From contig CM055887.1 of the NCBI GenBank assembly GCA_029582165.1, positions 14,610,190-14,674,189 on the forward strand: 64,000 bases of DNA, in the 5' to 3' direction. This DNA comes from Portulaca oleracea (lineage: Eukaryota > Streptophyta > Magnoliopsida > Caryophyllales > Portulacaceae). The position numbers and the translations under genes were made by a program. This document shows positions 33,985 through 45,768 of this stretch, in pieces. The notes beneath the pieces were generated by a model. The model was not told the DNA's origin, ran no database searches, and saw only the letters and a program-made list of their open reading frames with translations. The first letter of the stretch is position 1, and each line of letters starts with the position of its first letter.

Positions 33985-34869
33985 GAAAAAAAAAATTATC
34001 GCATACCATAAAACTATCAAATCACTGTAGAGGCAAAACCAATGAAAAAAAGGAATACACTGAACAATCAAATCATATTACTTAATCACTATTTGCATAT
34101 AATGTAGAAGAAAACCAATAAACTATCACTATTTGTTAAGTGTGGTTTATGGATAATGAATCTTCATTTGGAGTACAACACTTTGTGTTCTGGAGACTTT
34201 TATTCTAGAAGATGACAAAAAATTGGGAATTTTGGTGGCATGTAATGGGGAAGAAAACCATGTCAATTGGTTGTACTTACTTAAAAAAATCCAGAAGTAT
34301 CATTTTGTCAATATATACTAAACCATGTCAATTGGCAGTAGTACCCATTATCTATAAACTATTGCTAGAAGAAAACCATTATCTATAAACTATTGCTAGA
34401 AGAAAACCATTATCTATAAACTATTGCCAGAAGAAAACCATTATCTATAAATTAGCATATATACTAAACTATTGCTAGGTTGGATAGCCTTTTTCTCTGT
34501 AATTCTGCAACTATTTCAAAATTAGCGGTTTTTCTAATCTTTCGTTCTTTTCAATTTTGTTGGGCTTGTTTCTTTGCTTTCTTGCTGTGGAATTTAAATT
34601 CAAGTGACAGAGAGAGTGTGTGAGGCAGGACAAGAGTGTGGGGGCGGGGAAGATGACAGGAGTGTAGGCACCAACTATTTCGTCAAACGTATGGAAGGTA
34701 ATTCAAACTACAATGAGATTTCCACTACTTCAAATCCTTTCCCAAACAAAATTTCAAATTCTAAATCAACCCAGACCCTCTAATTTGATCAATTCTCCAA
34801 CTAATTCAACAAATAAAATTTCTCAGAAATCATACCTATAATAGTTGTATGTGAACCCTAATTTTTCAG
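33985..34869 (-). promoter_or_regulatory. Leader/promoter region of the MULE transposase
   Basis: Between the transposase ATG and the right TIR there is AT-rich sequence with a triplicated unit (ctataaactattgctagaagaaaaccattat-like, about 34350-34450). The acceptor-like tttttttctttgcag lies immediately upstream of the ATG, which suggests a 5'UTR intron whose first exon lies in the TIR. No ORF is seen. Confidence 0.4.
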
Positions 34870-34961
34870 TCAACATACACTGGGCAATGTTCTGAGATGG
34901 GAGCGGCTGTCGGAGATGGGAGCGGTTTCCGATGTTCTGAGCGGCGGCGTTCAGAGGAGGA
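34870..34961. repeat. MULE right TIR, inner part
   Basis: The reverse complement of this segment matches the inner left TIR (cgctcccatctccgacagcc, agtgtatgttg). The right TIR is cut at 34961 by Copia C and continues at 49878-50163. The bases gagga at 34957-34961 are the duplicated target. Confidence 0.88.
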
Positions 34962-35734
34962 TGAAGAATCTCAACTGGGTATGAGGACCTCAGCGTAATC
35001 GTCAATGAGGACCTCAAATGTCAGCACAAGATTATTTTGTTTGAAAGACCAACCGAGCTATCTTAGGGAAGTACAAATCATATCCTAATCTTATTCCTTC
35101 CTCTAATTCTGAGATATGATTGTAATAGTCTGCGTTTCCTTTTCAGATATCAAACGAAAAAGGAAGGAAGAATATGGAAAAGAAAGCAATCTCGTGGAAG
35201 ATAGAGGATCATCTCAGAAAAGGAAACAATCTTGGACAACCGTTGCTCTCAAGGCTATAAATACCATCAAGCTTCATTCATACAAGTATCGATTTCCAAG
35301 GAAGAAAATCGTTGTAAGAACTTTGTGAAACAAAGTTCTGAGTGTAGGAGTATTTGAGTGAATATTCCGAGTGTAGCCATTCTTGTGTAGTGGTGAGTTT
35401 TGTGTAACCAGTGGTCATACTGGTGAGGACCTCTAGGGTCGTGAGTTCCAAGCTAAACAAGTGCCTCTCTGCTGTGTGAGGTCACTAGTTGTAATCGCCT
35501 CCACTGTGAGGCCTCATATTCAGAAGACCTCTGCTGTGTCTTCTAATCCGGTAGGCCAATTGAGGACCTCACAAGTTCCCTTTTGTGCTGAGTTGTAACC
35601 TCCTCCTCTTTAGCACTTTTGATCATTCAATAAAGAAGTTATTTTTCATATAAAAGTGCTACTAACTTGGTTGTGTTGATTGAAGTGCAGAATTATTTTT
35701 ATAACCCTAATCACCCCCCTCTAAGGTTATTTCA
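34962..35734 (+). repeat. Copia C 5' LTR
   Basis: It carries repeated copies of the 11-bp palindrome TGAGGACCTCA or close variants (about 34981, 35005, 35412, 35552). A TATA-like ctataaatacc lies at about 35254. Confidence 0.93.
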
Positions 35735-35736
35735 AT

Positions 35737-35748
35737 TGGTATCAGAGC
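35737..35748 (+). promoter_or_regulatory. Copia C primer-binding site (initiator Met tRNA type)
   Basis: TGGTATCAGAGC lies 2 bp after the LTR end, complementary to the 3' end of plant initiator methionine tRNA. Confidence 0.95.
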
Positions 35749-35832
35749 AGGTCCACAGATCTGAAGAGTCTAACAACTCGTGCTAAAGATCATGGCCGGC
35801 CTCAACACAACCGAAGCTCCTCAAGGACGCTC

Positions 35833-36417
35833 ATGGACAAGGGACCTCTCCTCACTGGAGAAAACTATAGAATGTGGAAAAGACAAATGGAGATCTTTCT
35901 CAGAGACCAAGATGAGGACCTCTGGATAATTGTCACTGAAGGCGATTTTCCTACCCCCACAAAGAAGAATACTGCAAATCAGGATGTCCCAAAAGAGAGA
36001 TCTGAGATGACAGCCAAAGAGCTCACCTCTTTGGGAAAAAATATTCGAGCTTTAAATTTACTGTATTGCAGTTTGAATCCAAATGATTTTGAACGTGTCT
36101 CTAACTGTGAAAATGCCAAACAGGTTTGGGAATATTTGGTTACCTCATATGAAGGTACAAGCCAAGTTAAAGATATCAAACCGGACATTCTTATCCAGAA
36201 ATATGAGGCCTTCAAAATGGAAGAAGAAGAATCCATTGAAGAAATGTACAAGAGATTTAGCAGTATTGCTAACCACCTCAAGTCGCTTGGAAAGAACTAT
36301 TCAAATGAGGAACAAGTCAGAAAGATTCTCAGATGTTTGCCAAGAAGAAAGTAGGGTCCAAAGGTCACAGCCATCGAAGAAGCACAGAACCTGAAAGTCC
36401 TCAAGCTAGAAGAACTC
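35833..36417 (+). pseudogene. Copia C gag, N-terminal part
   Basis: It starts MDKGPLLTGENYRMWKRQME, the usual opening of Copia gag (DUF4219-like), followed by a UBN2-type core (NAKQVWEYLVTSYEGT, EAFKMEEEESIEEMYKRFSS, SNEEQVRKILRCLP). A TAG stop at 36352-36354 interrupts it. The frame then continues as GPKVTAIEEAQNLKVLKLEE and is cut by Tat1 at the attgg duplication (36418-36422). It resumes at 47369. An upstream ATG at 35791 in another context is less likely to be the start. The gag would form virus-like particles in the cytoplasm. Confidence 0.88.
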
Positions 36418-36422
36418 ATTGG

Positions 36423-37994
36423 TGCAGACACCCAAAAAGTGTCTCATAATTATTGTAATTATTGTAATTATTTTTATTTTGTCTTTATTTTATTTTAGAA
36501 AAAATGCCAAGTGAAATGCAAAAAAAAAATAAACCACAAAAAAAAATCAGGCCATTTCCCTTTGGCACGTAGCCCGAGGCGACAACGGAATGGGCGGGGC
36601 AGGATCCGGCCCACATACCGCAGGTATTGTGGGCGGGTTCTGCCCGACCCAGCGCGCCTCCAGCCACCTCGGGAAGCGTGCCATACCCTAAATTTTGAGC
36701 AGTTGGGCCGGGATACTTGGCGGTATTCCGTCAATTATTTTCCTCTCATTTTAACCTAATTCCCAACCTTCATTCCTCCTATAAAAACCCCAACCATTTC
36801 CACTTCAACCCTACACCGAAATCACCCTGGCGTATTGACACTTGGTGATTTCATCTTCTCTTCTCCCTCTTTATTTCTCTCATTTTTTGCATACACTTTA
36901 ACTGACATTTTCTTTATCTCTATCTCTTCTCCAATCATATTATATTTTAACTTGAGTTAATCCTAAACTCGACCTAAATATTATGGATCGTTCGTGAATA
37001 AAGGTACGCTTGTATTCAATTCTTTTATTTCTTGTATTTATTTCTCGCTTTATAATCGCATTTGTATGTAACTAAATAACACTAATTACGTTAATTAATA
37101 CTCCGTTCTACTCTCCTCTTCCCTCTTCTTCTTCTTCTTCCTTTTATTTTAACCGGTTTAGTAAAGTTCGTTCGTTGAACGGGCGGATTCGGGAATTTAC
37201 ATTCTCAAATCCGTAACCTTACCCCCGGATCCGAATCTCGTGGTTCGTGGTTTGTGGAGTCACTTTTTTTGAGTTTATTAATTCTCGTTCAAAAATTAAT
37301 TGGCGACTCTCTCCTCTTTTCTTTCTTTTATTTATTTTTCGAGTTTCATTTTTCCGGATTTCAGAAAACGGATCGTGAAAATAAAAGTCTCGTTTTTTTG
37401 GGTCCGGATCCCTAAGTTCGGAAGTCGGCTCCTGGCAGTATTCTGGCCCGACCCACGGCCCGGACCTAACTTCCAGATCGGGACTCCGTTCCCGGATTAC
37501 CGACCCACGATACCTGCAGGTATCGCAGTGGACAGTAGCCTCGGTCTCGGGTTTGAATCCCCCGGTTTGCAGTTTTCTTTTCTTTCTTCGGTTTTGTTTT
37601 CCTGTTTTCCGTTTAACTCGTAGTGTAAATAAAATCTCCAATTAAAAAATGTATTTTCCAAAAAAAAGAGAGTTTAGTTAAGATCTCTTTTTCCGGGCCA
37701 CTGACTCACAATACCTGCAGGTATTGCTACAGTGAATCATCCCGAGCCTAGTCTCGAGACTCTCTGTTTATTGTCCTTTTTCGTTTCTTTTTGTTTTTCT
37801 TTTATTTTCTGTTCATTTTCCGAATAAACAAAATTCTCAAACTTTAATAAAGTCTAAGAAAAGGAGATTATTTAAATTTTAGTTTTAATATTTTTTAAAC
37901 GGAAATTCAAGCGAATCTTCTAAAAGAAAAGACACCCCTTTCGACTCGCCGTTTACCGCGAGGGACACCAACGGGGATTTTCCCGGGTCCCACA
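36423..37994 (+). repeat. Tat1 5' LTR
   Basis: It starts TGCAGACACCC (3' copy TGTAGACACCC) and ends GGGTCCCACA. A TATA-like cctataaaaacc lies at about 36778. Hairpins of the ATACC/GGTAT type lie at about 36612-36632, 36712-36729, 37508-37525 and 37709-37726. Compared with the 3' LTR, a 22-24 bp deletion near 37430 removes one arm of a hairpin still complete at 46793-46814. Confidence 0.92.
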
Positions 37995-37996
37995 AA

Positions 37997-38015
37997 TGGC
38001 GACTCCACTGGGGAC
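37997..38015 (+). promoter_or_regulatory. Tat1 primer-binding site
   Basis: TGGCGACTCCACTGGGGAC starts 3 bp after the 5' LTR, where the minus-strand primer anneals. It fits a tRNA ending ...GCCA and resembles the primer site of Ogre elements. Confidence 0.85.
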
Positions 38016-39025
38016 TTACTTTAAGAGGGTAAAACTTGAAAAACCGGTTTCTAAAATTTTTGAGTAGAAAAGGAGAAGTTAATTTTTGTAATTTTTATTA
38101 TTTAGTTAGGCATCGTGCAGACGGACCTCCATCTCGATTTTTATGAATCGGGATGAACCCAAAGGTACCGTCTAGGTTAACCCAATTTCTCTTTTTGGGT
38201 AAAGTATATTTTCGAATTCAAGGAATGAACCCCACATTCCGAGAAGGTCGCGAATTGCTTTCCCACTCATGAAGCACTCCCAAAATTCTCGGGATTATGA
38301 ATTTACATTTTTCCTTTAATTTTGCGAGAAACACACGGGTCACACTACTATGAACTCCATAGAATTTGTGACGAGTGAGAGACATGAGTATGTTAGTTTT
38401 AGGTATCCGACCTTAAACCCATGAATATAGAACCTCGGGTAGGTGCATTACCCATTTGTATGCTATGTGCATTCTTATTATGCCATGTGTAAATTACGTG
38501 CTATATGTTTTTTTTTAAGAGTCGGTCTCATTGTTTTTCCCCCAAATGCCGCTTTAGTTTGGGCAATAGTCATGCAAAAGTTAAAGAAGACCCAGAGGTC
38601 TCTCTTGGGCCCAAATCAAAGAGGTTTGATTAAGCCCGAGATCTTAGCTTGATTTTGTCCAACCCTAGGAGGTATTTGGGCCCATAAAGTGTGTATCCGG
38701 TCGTTATTCGAATTTGAGTTCATTAAGACTTTAATGTTGACTCGATCTTATGATGGCCCGATGGATCTTTCCCGTACATAGTCTCATATTAGGCTAGAGG
38801 TCATCATGCAAGCCCAATGTTGGGTGAGTCAAGTCAAAAGGAAAAAAATTAGCATATAGGCATGGTCTGCATTAGGTTGTCTCATATAGGTCATTACGTC
38901 TTTGGGTAGGTCAATGTCAGGGTTAATTATTGAGGTTTATGGTTTCCATACAGGCAGAATAACGATCCGGTGACCGACCTTGAACTCGGAGTAAACAAGT
39001 TGCCTTCTTTGCATCACTGTCTCCA
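38016..39025 (+). other. Tat1 5' leader
   Basis: It is about 1 kb between primer site and gag ATG. No ORF of note. A long leader is usual in Ogre/Tat elements. Confidence 0.6.
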
Positions 39026-39925
39026 ATGGCCTCCAACGGAATACCTAGCGACAATGAACTCAATCTCTTCATCTCCCAACATTTGACTGAAATTTCACAG
39101 CAAATGCAAGGCAACGATAGGAGAATAGATGAAATCATCGATACGTTAGCAAGGATGGATAATGAGCTGAATTTTCTTGATAAAGATGGAAGCAACACTC
39201 GTCATAGTGAAATGTCAAGCATGCGTGAAATAGAGAGAGAGATCCTTATGTTTGCAAATCACTATATGGACACGGGACTCACTTCTATTCATAGAGTTGA
39301 ACAACCACATAAGTCCAACTCACCAATGGAGAAGTTTAAAACAGTTCTAAATGTCTCCCGATCACCTTTAACTGAGAATAAAGACCAAATTCCACCCTTA
39401 GCTACAGGAGGATATCAAGAAAGAAGATGTGGTGAACGAGAAAGTTCTTCTTTGGACAAACTCTTTACCACAATAATTCAAATGCAATCACGCATGGAGG
39501 GTCTAGACCGAAAAATGGATATGATCCTTTGGATTCTACAAAACGATAGAAGGACGGCCAATATTGAACATCGCATCAGAGAAAATATTGGAGAAGGATC
39601 ATCATCAATGGGATTGAATAACACTGACATTCATCAAGGGGTTCTTAATTCTTTTGCTAGAAATGCTAAACCGCGACAACCCGTGTCTTTCATTCCGATC
39701 TCCATTACCTATGTGGAGGCTCTCGACTATCTCCTTAAGGAAGAAATGATCAAGCTTCCCCCTATTCGAGCTGAATCTGAGGTCAAAAGCAGAACTTGGG
39801 ATGCTAGCAAGTTCTGCCAATATCATAGAATGCGAGGTCATGACACCGATAAATGCAACATTCTCAAGGACAAGATAGAAGAGATGCTCCAATCCGGGGT
39901 GTTGTCACTGTCAACCGCAGAGTAG
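39026..39925 (+). CDS. Tat1 gag-derived protein (C-terminal gag-like), open frame
   Basis: This 299-residue intact ORF starts MASNGIPSDNELNLFISQHL. The N-terminal half is helical and polar, with heptad-like stretches (SRMEGLDRKMDMILWILQND). The C-terminus has the Tat/Ogre gag signature: SFIPISITYVEALDYLLKEE, then WDASKFCQYHRMRGHDTDKC and LKDKIEEMLQSG. Here C..H..GH..DKC is the CCHC-like knuckle found in many Tat gags. The main capsid region seems missing or replaced. It is the only coding capacity of Tat1. Since the frame is open, the protein could still be made. A role in packaging through a partner's gag is possible but is inference. Confidence 0.7.
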   Translation: MASNGIPSDNELNLFISQHLTEISQQMQGNDRRIDEIIDTLARMDNELNFLDKDGSNTRHSEMSSMREIEREILMFANHYMDTGLTSIHRVEQPHKSNSPMEKFKTVLNVSRSPLTENKDQIPPLATGGYQERRCGERESSSLDKLFTTIIQMQSRMEGLDRKMDMILWILQNDRRTANIEHRIRENIGEGSSSMGLNNTDIHQGVLNSFARNAKPRQPVSFIPISITYVEALDYLLKEEMIKLPPIRAESEVKSRTWDASKFCQYHRMRGHDTDKCNILKDKIEEMLQSGVLSLSTAE

Positions 39926-42439
39926 AGAACGTGGTTTACTACAAAGTCAAACAGGGTCTTTCCAAAACCTCGATCTGCAAAAATCAATTAGGCGATCCCC
40001 TTATGTTGCATCTTTTCTTTTCATGACAATTATCTTCTCTTTTAGAGTCAGTTGGGATATATCCCAAGTAGTTTTTTTTAATGTATTCATCTTAGTTGCA
40101 TTCAATAAAGATGAAACCTTTCATGACTATGACTCTTGTCTTCCCCGACCCTTCATCTGCTTCTAAACTGTTAAGGAATAATCTTGTGCTTGCATTCCTG
40201 ATTTGAATTGAATAGCTCACTCACCCATATGACCATCCAAGTCTGGCGCATCCATCTGCACGTTTCCTCCATCTCACATCTTCATCACATTTTCTCTAAA
40301 CTTTTTCTGCCCTACCCCGAGTCCAATGTTAATTAAGAGGAGAGAAGCTAACTTGAACACTCACCCAACAGGTTAGGCAAAAGGAGAGAATTCAAAGCAA
40401 CCAACAGTCTCTAAAAGTGAATCTCACTATCAAATAAATCATGCAGCTTAAAAGATATGCCTATGATAGAAGGCTTTCATCCCTTACCACCTACATCATA
40501 ACCATCTTCATTTTCACTTCGCTGCTTCACCTACATTTCTTCACACATCATCTTCTCAATCACCACCATGAACCTGGTCATTCATTTTATGACCATCTCA
40601 TCCATAAATCCATCTAAGCCTACTAATGTGTTGCGGGTGACAAATATCATTGATAAGAAAAATATAGATTGAGGTAGTCAAGTTCAAAAAAAAAAAAGAA
40701 AGAGAAAAAAAGAAGAAAAAATAAAGAGAGAAAAGAAGAAAAAAAGAAAAAAAGAAAGATTGTTGGTTTTCAGTGGTCACTCATACGCATCCCAAAACCT
40801 CCCCGTCGAACCTTCACACCTATCCATCCCATTAAAAATTTCGACCCATTTCAGTGGTCACTCATTCAAAGTCCTTCTTGAACTACGACTGGTCTGATTC
40901 CACACTGGATACGTAGGAGAACCTCTTTGAGGCCCGACTGCTGCAATTCACTTTAGAGAAAATCCATCATCAAATCGTTTGGCCTTTGAAAGATAGAATA
41001 AAGAGTGGCTAGCTCGAAAACCTCACCAGGCGAGCTAGGCAAAAGGAGAGAAAACCTTGGTCTCTAAGGATAATGAAAAGCTGTCAGATTTCTTTCACTA
41101 AGCACACCTACATTTTCCCATCAGACTTGGATCATCCTTATACCTAAATCCATCAAACCATAGCCATTTGACCATCTCTTCCCTTATGAGATATGGTACT
41201 CCATCCATAGACCATCTCATCCACCTTCACCAGTTCGAACCTCTGTCCATCGAACTACCCATCCATTCATTTGATCATTACTCTCGCCTTGCCTACCATT
41301 GGGGCCTAACTATTCACAAACATGCTTTCTATACCACCGTTCCTACCTTTTCTATACCCTATCGTTCATTGTTCCTTACCTTGTGAGCTCTTCTGATTCG
41401 GTCATTAGTGCATGTATGAGATTCGTCAGTTAATCCCTGCTTTCAGAACACCTGAATGAGGGACAACTCCTTTAGCAGAATAAGATGTCAGCTGCATCAA
41501 AATAGGGCATTATTTGAATGTGACACCCACCTAGGTCAATCATTCTGACTCACCTAAAGACGCTTGTTCACTGGTACCGGGGGCTTGGTGCTTACATGTT
41601 CCTACCTAAAAGAATCAAGAAGAATAGAGAAAAGGCAAGAGAAATCAAGATGGCCTACCACTTGATCCCTCCTAATGCTTGGGGTTCCTAACCATGACAT
41701 CAAGGTCGAACATCCTGACTATCCCATCATGCAGTTTAAGCAGGCCGAGTCTTCCATTAATATCGTCTTTTGCACCATTCCAACTGGGGGCTCGCTCATC
41801 ACTCAATATCAGCATCATGGCAACTTGCGAGGCAATTCGAGAAGAAGAATTCATCATTTTCACTACTTTTGCCTTGTCTGAAACTCACTTCGAAACCACT
41901 CTTGACATTTAGAGTTTTGATTTACTTTTCCATCAATGTGCATTTTTTTTAGTTTTCGTTTTTAGGTCATGTGCATTTTTCATTTTGAGTCATATCATTT
42001 CGTTTTTTTTTTATTTTCATTTTGAGTCATGTTAGTTTTTTTTTAGTTTTTATTTATTTTTTTTTCTTTTTTTTTCTTCTCAAGTCAAATAAGAAAAAGT
42101 CACATGCATTGCATAAATAAAAAAAAAGGTACAGAAAAATAAAAAAAAAAGAGTCACATCATGCATTAGAATTAGGACTGCATAAAATCATGCATAAAGA
42201 GTCTTATAGTATAAAATGCATAATAGAGTTATGTATTGTACATAAAAGAATCTTGTAATTTTTCACACATAATTCATGTAGCATAGCATGCATAAGACCG
42301 CATATGCATTCTTCTATCTCCCGCCCGAACCTCAAAAGAAATGCAACTATGGGGGCTAGAAATCAAGCAAGCTCACTTGGAGTCTTAATCGCCTTCAGGC
42401 GTATTGTCAGAAACTCAAAGGACGGTGCCAATGAAGAGA
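39926..42439 (+). other. Tat1 non-coding interior, first part
   Basis: No pol domain is recognisable on either strand. A diverged direct duplication is visible: caggttaggcaaaaggagag near 40370 and cgagctaggcaaaaggagag near 41030, both followed by a gtctctaa motif. Purine-rich (40687-40760) and T-rich (41940-42080) low-complexity runs are present. Confidence 0.6.
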
Positions 42440-42830
42440 TAATTCGAGTTTTACGAGAATTAACTCATCTTCCGGGTTAAACTCTGAAAATTCGGATCAC
42501 AAATTTTTATGAGAATTAGCTCATTTTTCGAGTTAAACTCTAAAATTCGGATTACAAATTTTCATGAGAATTAGCTCATTTTCTGAGTTAAACTCTAAAA
42601 ATTCGGATCACAAATTTTTATGAGAATTACCTCGTTTTTCGGGTAAATTCTAACACCGATCACAAATTTTTATGAGAATTAGCTCATTTTCGGGTTAAAC
42701 TCTAAAACAGATCGCAAGTTTTTATGAGAAATAATTTGGAAAATAATTCATTTTCTGAGTTAAACTCTAAAAATTCAATTCATAATGTTCACGAGAATTA
42801 GTTTGGAAATAATTCATTTCTGAATTAATT
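42440..42830 (+). repeat. Tat1 tandem array A, about 55-bp unit
   Basis: Six or seven diverged copies of a unit reading cacaaatttttatgagaatt, agctcatttttcgagttaaa and ctctaaaattcggat. It directly precedes the hairpin-rich repeats. Confidence 0.85.
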
Positions 42831-42999
42831 GTGAAGATCCGAGCATACGGACAAAACTCAACTCATATTGCCAAGAACAAGCCGGGTCTAGGTCTTGCAA
42901 GCAGACACCATATCACCAAGTATAGTCCGGACCCGGGTTCCACATACAACACCGCCAAGAAAAAAAATGGACCCGATACGAAGACAAGATGCAAGATTT

Positions 43000-43500
43000 C
43001 ACAGAGCAATACCTGGCGGTATGCTCGGTAGAGGGGACTCAAGGTTGGGCAATGCAAAGAAAAAACAAAGAAAACTGGACAAAATTCAGCGCACATAGTA
43101 GCATACATGGAGGCATGCGAGCCTGCCCAAACTTGAATCTGTTCAGACTATGCAGAAAAACTCCGGACAGAGCACCATACCTGGAGGCATGCCAGCCTGC
43201 CCAGACTTAAATCTGTCGGTATCGCGAGAAAAACTCCGCATGAGCACCATACCGAGGCATGCCACCGCTGCAGACTAAATTGGTCCGATCAGGCGAAAAA
43301 CTCCGGACAGAGCACCATACCTGGAGGTATGCCAGCCTGCCCAAACTTAAATCTGTCCGGACCGTGCAGAAAAACTTCGGACAGAGCACCATACCTGCAG
43401 ACATGGTAGCCTGCCCAGAGTTTCGAATAACGAGAAAGGACTGCTGACTGATATTGATGGGACAGAGCTGCATGCCTGGAGGCATGATAGCCTGATTGTA

Positions 43501-43542
<42 letters not shown>

Positions 43543-43600
43543 GTTCAGAAAGGTATGGAAAACTAGACAGAGCCACATGCTTGGAAGCATGACATCAGAT
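43000..43600 (+). repeat. Tat1 array B, about 72-bp units each centred on a hairpin, with a 39-base A run
   Basis: About seven units contain ctccggacagagcaccatac, followed by ctggaggcatgccagcctgc and aaacttaaatctgtcc. The core of each is a stem-loop with arms such as ccatacc/ggtatgc, catgcc/ggcatg (43470-43486) or catgctt/aagcatg (43576-43591). A pure A run lies at 43502-43540. Confidence 0.85.
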
Positions 43601-43899
43601 CTTTATGAGAAAAATCTTGGGATTAATAGTTAATCCCAACGTTCAACTCTAAAAATTTGATGACACAAGAAACAGCAAAAAGTTTTGGGCCTCAATACAT
43701 GACAAGGTTGGTACAAAGCATGCATGCGGAATACCAAGATCATACAAAGAATATGAGTTTGAAAGGCTCACCGGCACTTCCGATCTCCTAAGCCGCACAT
43801 GCTGATTCGGATATCTCGAGGTTTCAAAGGTTGTGTCATCATATAAGCTGCAAAGCACAAGAAGAAAACTCAAAATCCCGCGACAAAGCAAAATTCCTC

Positions 43900-44400
43900 G
43901 AATTAAATCGGGACGCAAACCCGAGTCCATACAAGCAGGTATGGAGCAAACCCGAGGACGAACCCCGGATTGCACGAAAGCTTACCTGAAAACAGGAAGG
44001 GGTCAAACTTGGGTCTGAACCCGGGATCATGCCTAGCGGTATGGGGGCGGTTCCAGCCAAATTCCGACAAGCCACCGGGAGTTAAAAGCATGCAAAATTC
44101 TAAAAAACCGGGACCATACAAGCAGGTATGTAGCAAACCTGACCCCGGGTTGTACGAAAGCTAGTCAAGCTCGGGTCTGAACCTGAGACCATACCCGGCG
44201 GTATGGGGGCGGTTCCAGTCGAATTTCGGCAAGCCACGGGGAGTTAAAAGCATGACCATACAAGCAGGTATGGAGCAAACCCGAGACCAAACCCCCGGGT
44301 TGTACAAAAGTTGACCCGAAAATAGGAGCGGGTCAAACTCGGGTTCAAGCCCAGGGCAATACCGCAAGGCATGGGTCAACAAAATTCCGGAATTCGAGTT
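43900..44400 (+). repeat. Tat1 array C, 110-165 bp units with hairpins
   Basis: Two to three units contain ccatacaagcaggtatgg, then aacccgag, then gggcggttcca and gggagttaaaagcatg. Hairpins lie at about 43927, 44030, 44116, 44189-44206 and 44250. Confidence 0.8.
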
Positions 44401-44429
44401 CGTAATGCTGAAAACCGAACACATGTGAG

Positions 44430-44880
44430 ACCGTATTGAGCTCCGGCGAGCGTAACAGTCAGTGTTTTCCAAGCTCGAAAATCGAGGAATCGTCACCGGC
44501 GAGAACCAACTCACCCGACCGTTATACCTGGTGGTATTGTAAGAAAATTCGAGTTTTCAACTTCAAGATTCAAAATTTTCCCAGCGAAAATCCAGATCTG
44601 AAACCTGAGACAGCCATCGCCGCAGGATACTTGGCGGTTTGGGCTTAAGCTCTGGCAAGGCCCGACGACGGGAACACCCGGCGCGAAAACCGAAGAAACA
44701 ACTGCCACACCTGGCGGTATGGGGCTCCGGCGAACGGCGTCTCTGGCCTGAAAATCGAGGAATCGTCACCGGCGAGAACTAACCCACCCGACGGCAATAC
44801 CTGGCGGTATGCCAATCCGGTCTCCGGATTTCGCCGGCGATCGACAGACAACAATGGGCTCGTGAACCGCACACCGCAAG
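44430..44880 (+). repeat. Tat1 repeat pair D with hairpins
   Basis: A segment with aaaatcgaggaatcgtcacc and ggcgagaac occurs at about 44474 and 44752. Each is followed by a hairpin (44523-44538 and 44794-44812). Another hairpin-like site lies at about 44627, and one near 44707. Confidence 0.75.
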
Positions 44881-45239
44881 ATGCTCACGCCGAGATTCTA
44901 GAGAGAAAGTGAGTGTAGGGAGAGTAGGAGTGGGAGATAAGATGTTTGGGTGTGGGGATAAAATGAAGACACCACCCCTTTTTTAAAACTACTCCTTGAA
45001 CTCCTCAACCTCCCACCTACTCATCCTTAAATTCAATGAATATTTGACCGGTCTAGCCAGATTGACTGGTCTAGCCAGATTGACTGGAAAATTATTATAA
45101 GGATAATTTAAAACTTTTGTTTTAATACTCCAATAATAAAAAATGAGAAAGATATTATTTTCAAGAGAAAATATGGAAATATAATTTCTATATAACTCAG
45201 AAAATAATTTAATTCAATTTTTATGGCTGCATCGTCTCC

Positions 45240-45690
45240 GGTAAGTTACATTTTCAACGACATCAGGAAAGACTGAGCTACATTTTCGATGACATCGGGA
45301 AAGACTGAGTTACATTTTCAACGACATCAGGAAAGACTGAGCTACATTTTCAACGACATCGGGAAAGACTGAGCTACATTTTCAACGACATCAGGAAAGA
45401 CTGAGCTACATTTCAACGACATCGGGAAAGACTGAGCTACAATTTCAACGACATCGGGAAAGATTGAGCTACATTTCAACGACATCGGGAAAGACTGAGC
45501 TACATTTCAACAACATCGGGAAAGACTGAGCTACATTTTCAACGACATCGGGAAAGACTGAGCTACATTTCAACGACATCGGGAAAAACTGAGCTACATT
45601 TTCAATGACATCGGGAAAGACTGAGCTACATTTTCAACGACATCGGGAAAGACTGAGCTACATTTCAACGACATCGGGAGAGACCGAACT
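45240..45690 (+). repeat. Tat1 tandem array E, 32-bp unit, about 13 copies
   Basis: Head-to-tail copies of tgagctacattttcaacgac plus atcgggaaagac occur with little variation (t-run length, a few substitutions). The array lies about 80 bp before the 3' LTR. Pea Ogre elements carry tandem repeats in a comparable 3' position. Confidence 0.92.
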
Positions 45691-45722
45691 ACATCAAGGA
45701 AGATCGAAGACCTCCAGACTAT

Positions 45723-45758
45723 ACTTTGATCATCGTCTTACTCAGACTCGATCAAAGT
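45723..45758 (+). promoter_or_regulatory. Hairpin overlapping the Tat1 polypurine tract
   Basis: Arms actttgatc (45723-45731) and gatcaaagt (45750-45758) are perfect complements around an 18-base loop. The right arm runs into gtggg, next to the 3' LTR start at 45769. A similar hairpin with different arm ends lies before the Tat2 LTR. Confidence 0.7.
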
Positions 45759-45768
45759 GGGTGCTAAC

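Noticed and set aside
36485..36759. ORFs in both strands of the Tat1 LTR (also 45850-46101)
   Set aside because: They occur in both LTR copies because the LTRs are duplicates. They overlap GC-rich hairpins and resemble no protein.
37219..37641. 140-residue minus-strand ORF in the Tat1 LTR (copy near 46610-47010)
   Set aside because: It is basic and low-complexity, and broken differently in the other LTR. No coding evidence.
45240..45690. CRISPR-like look of the 32-bp repeats
   Set aside because: The units are head-to-tail without unique spacers, and the context is a plant LTR retrotransposon. It is a tandem satellite-type array.
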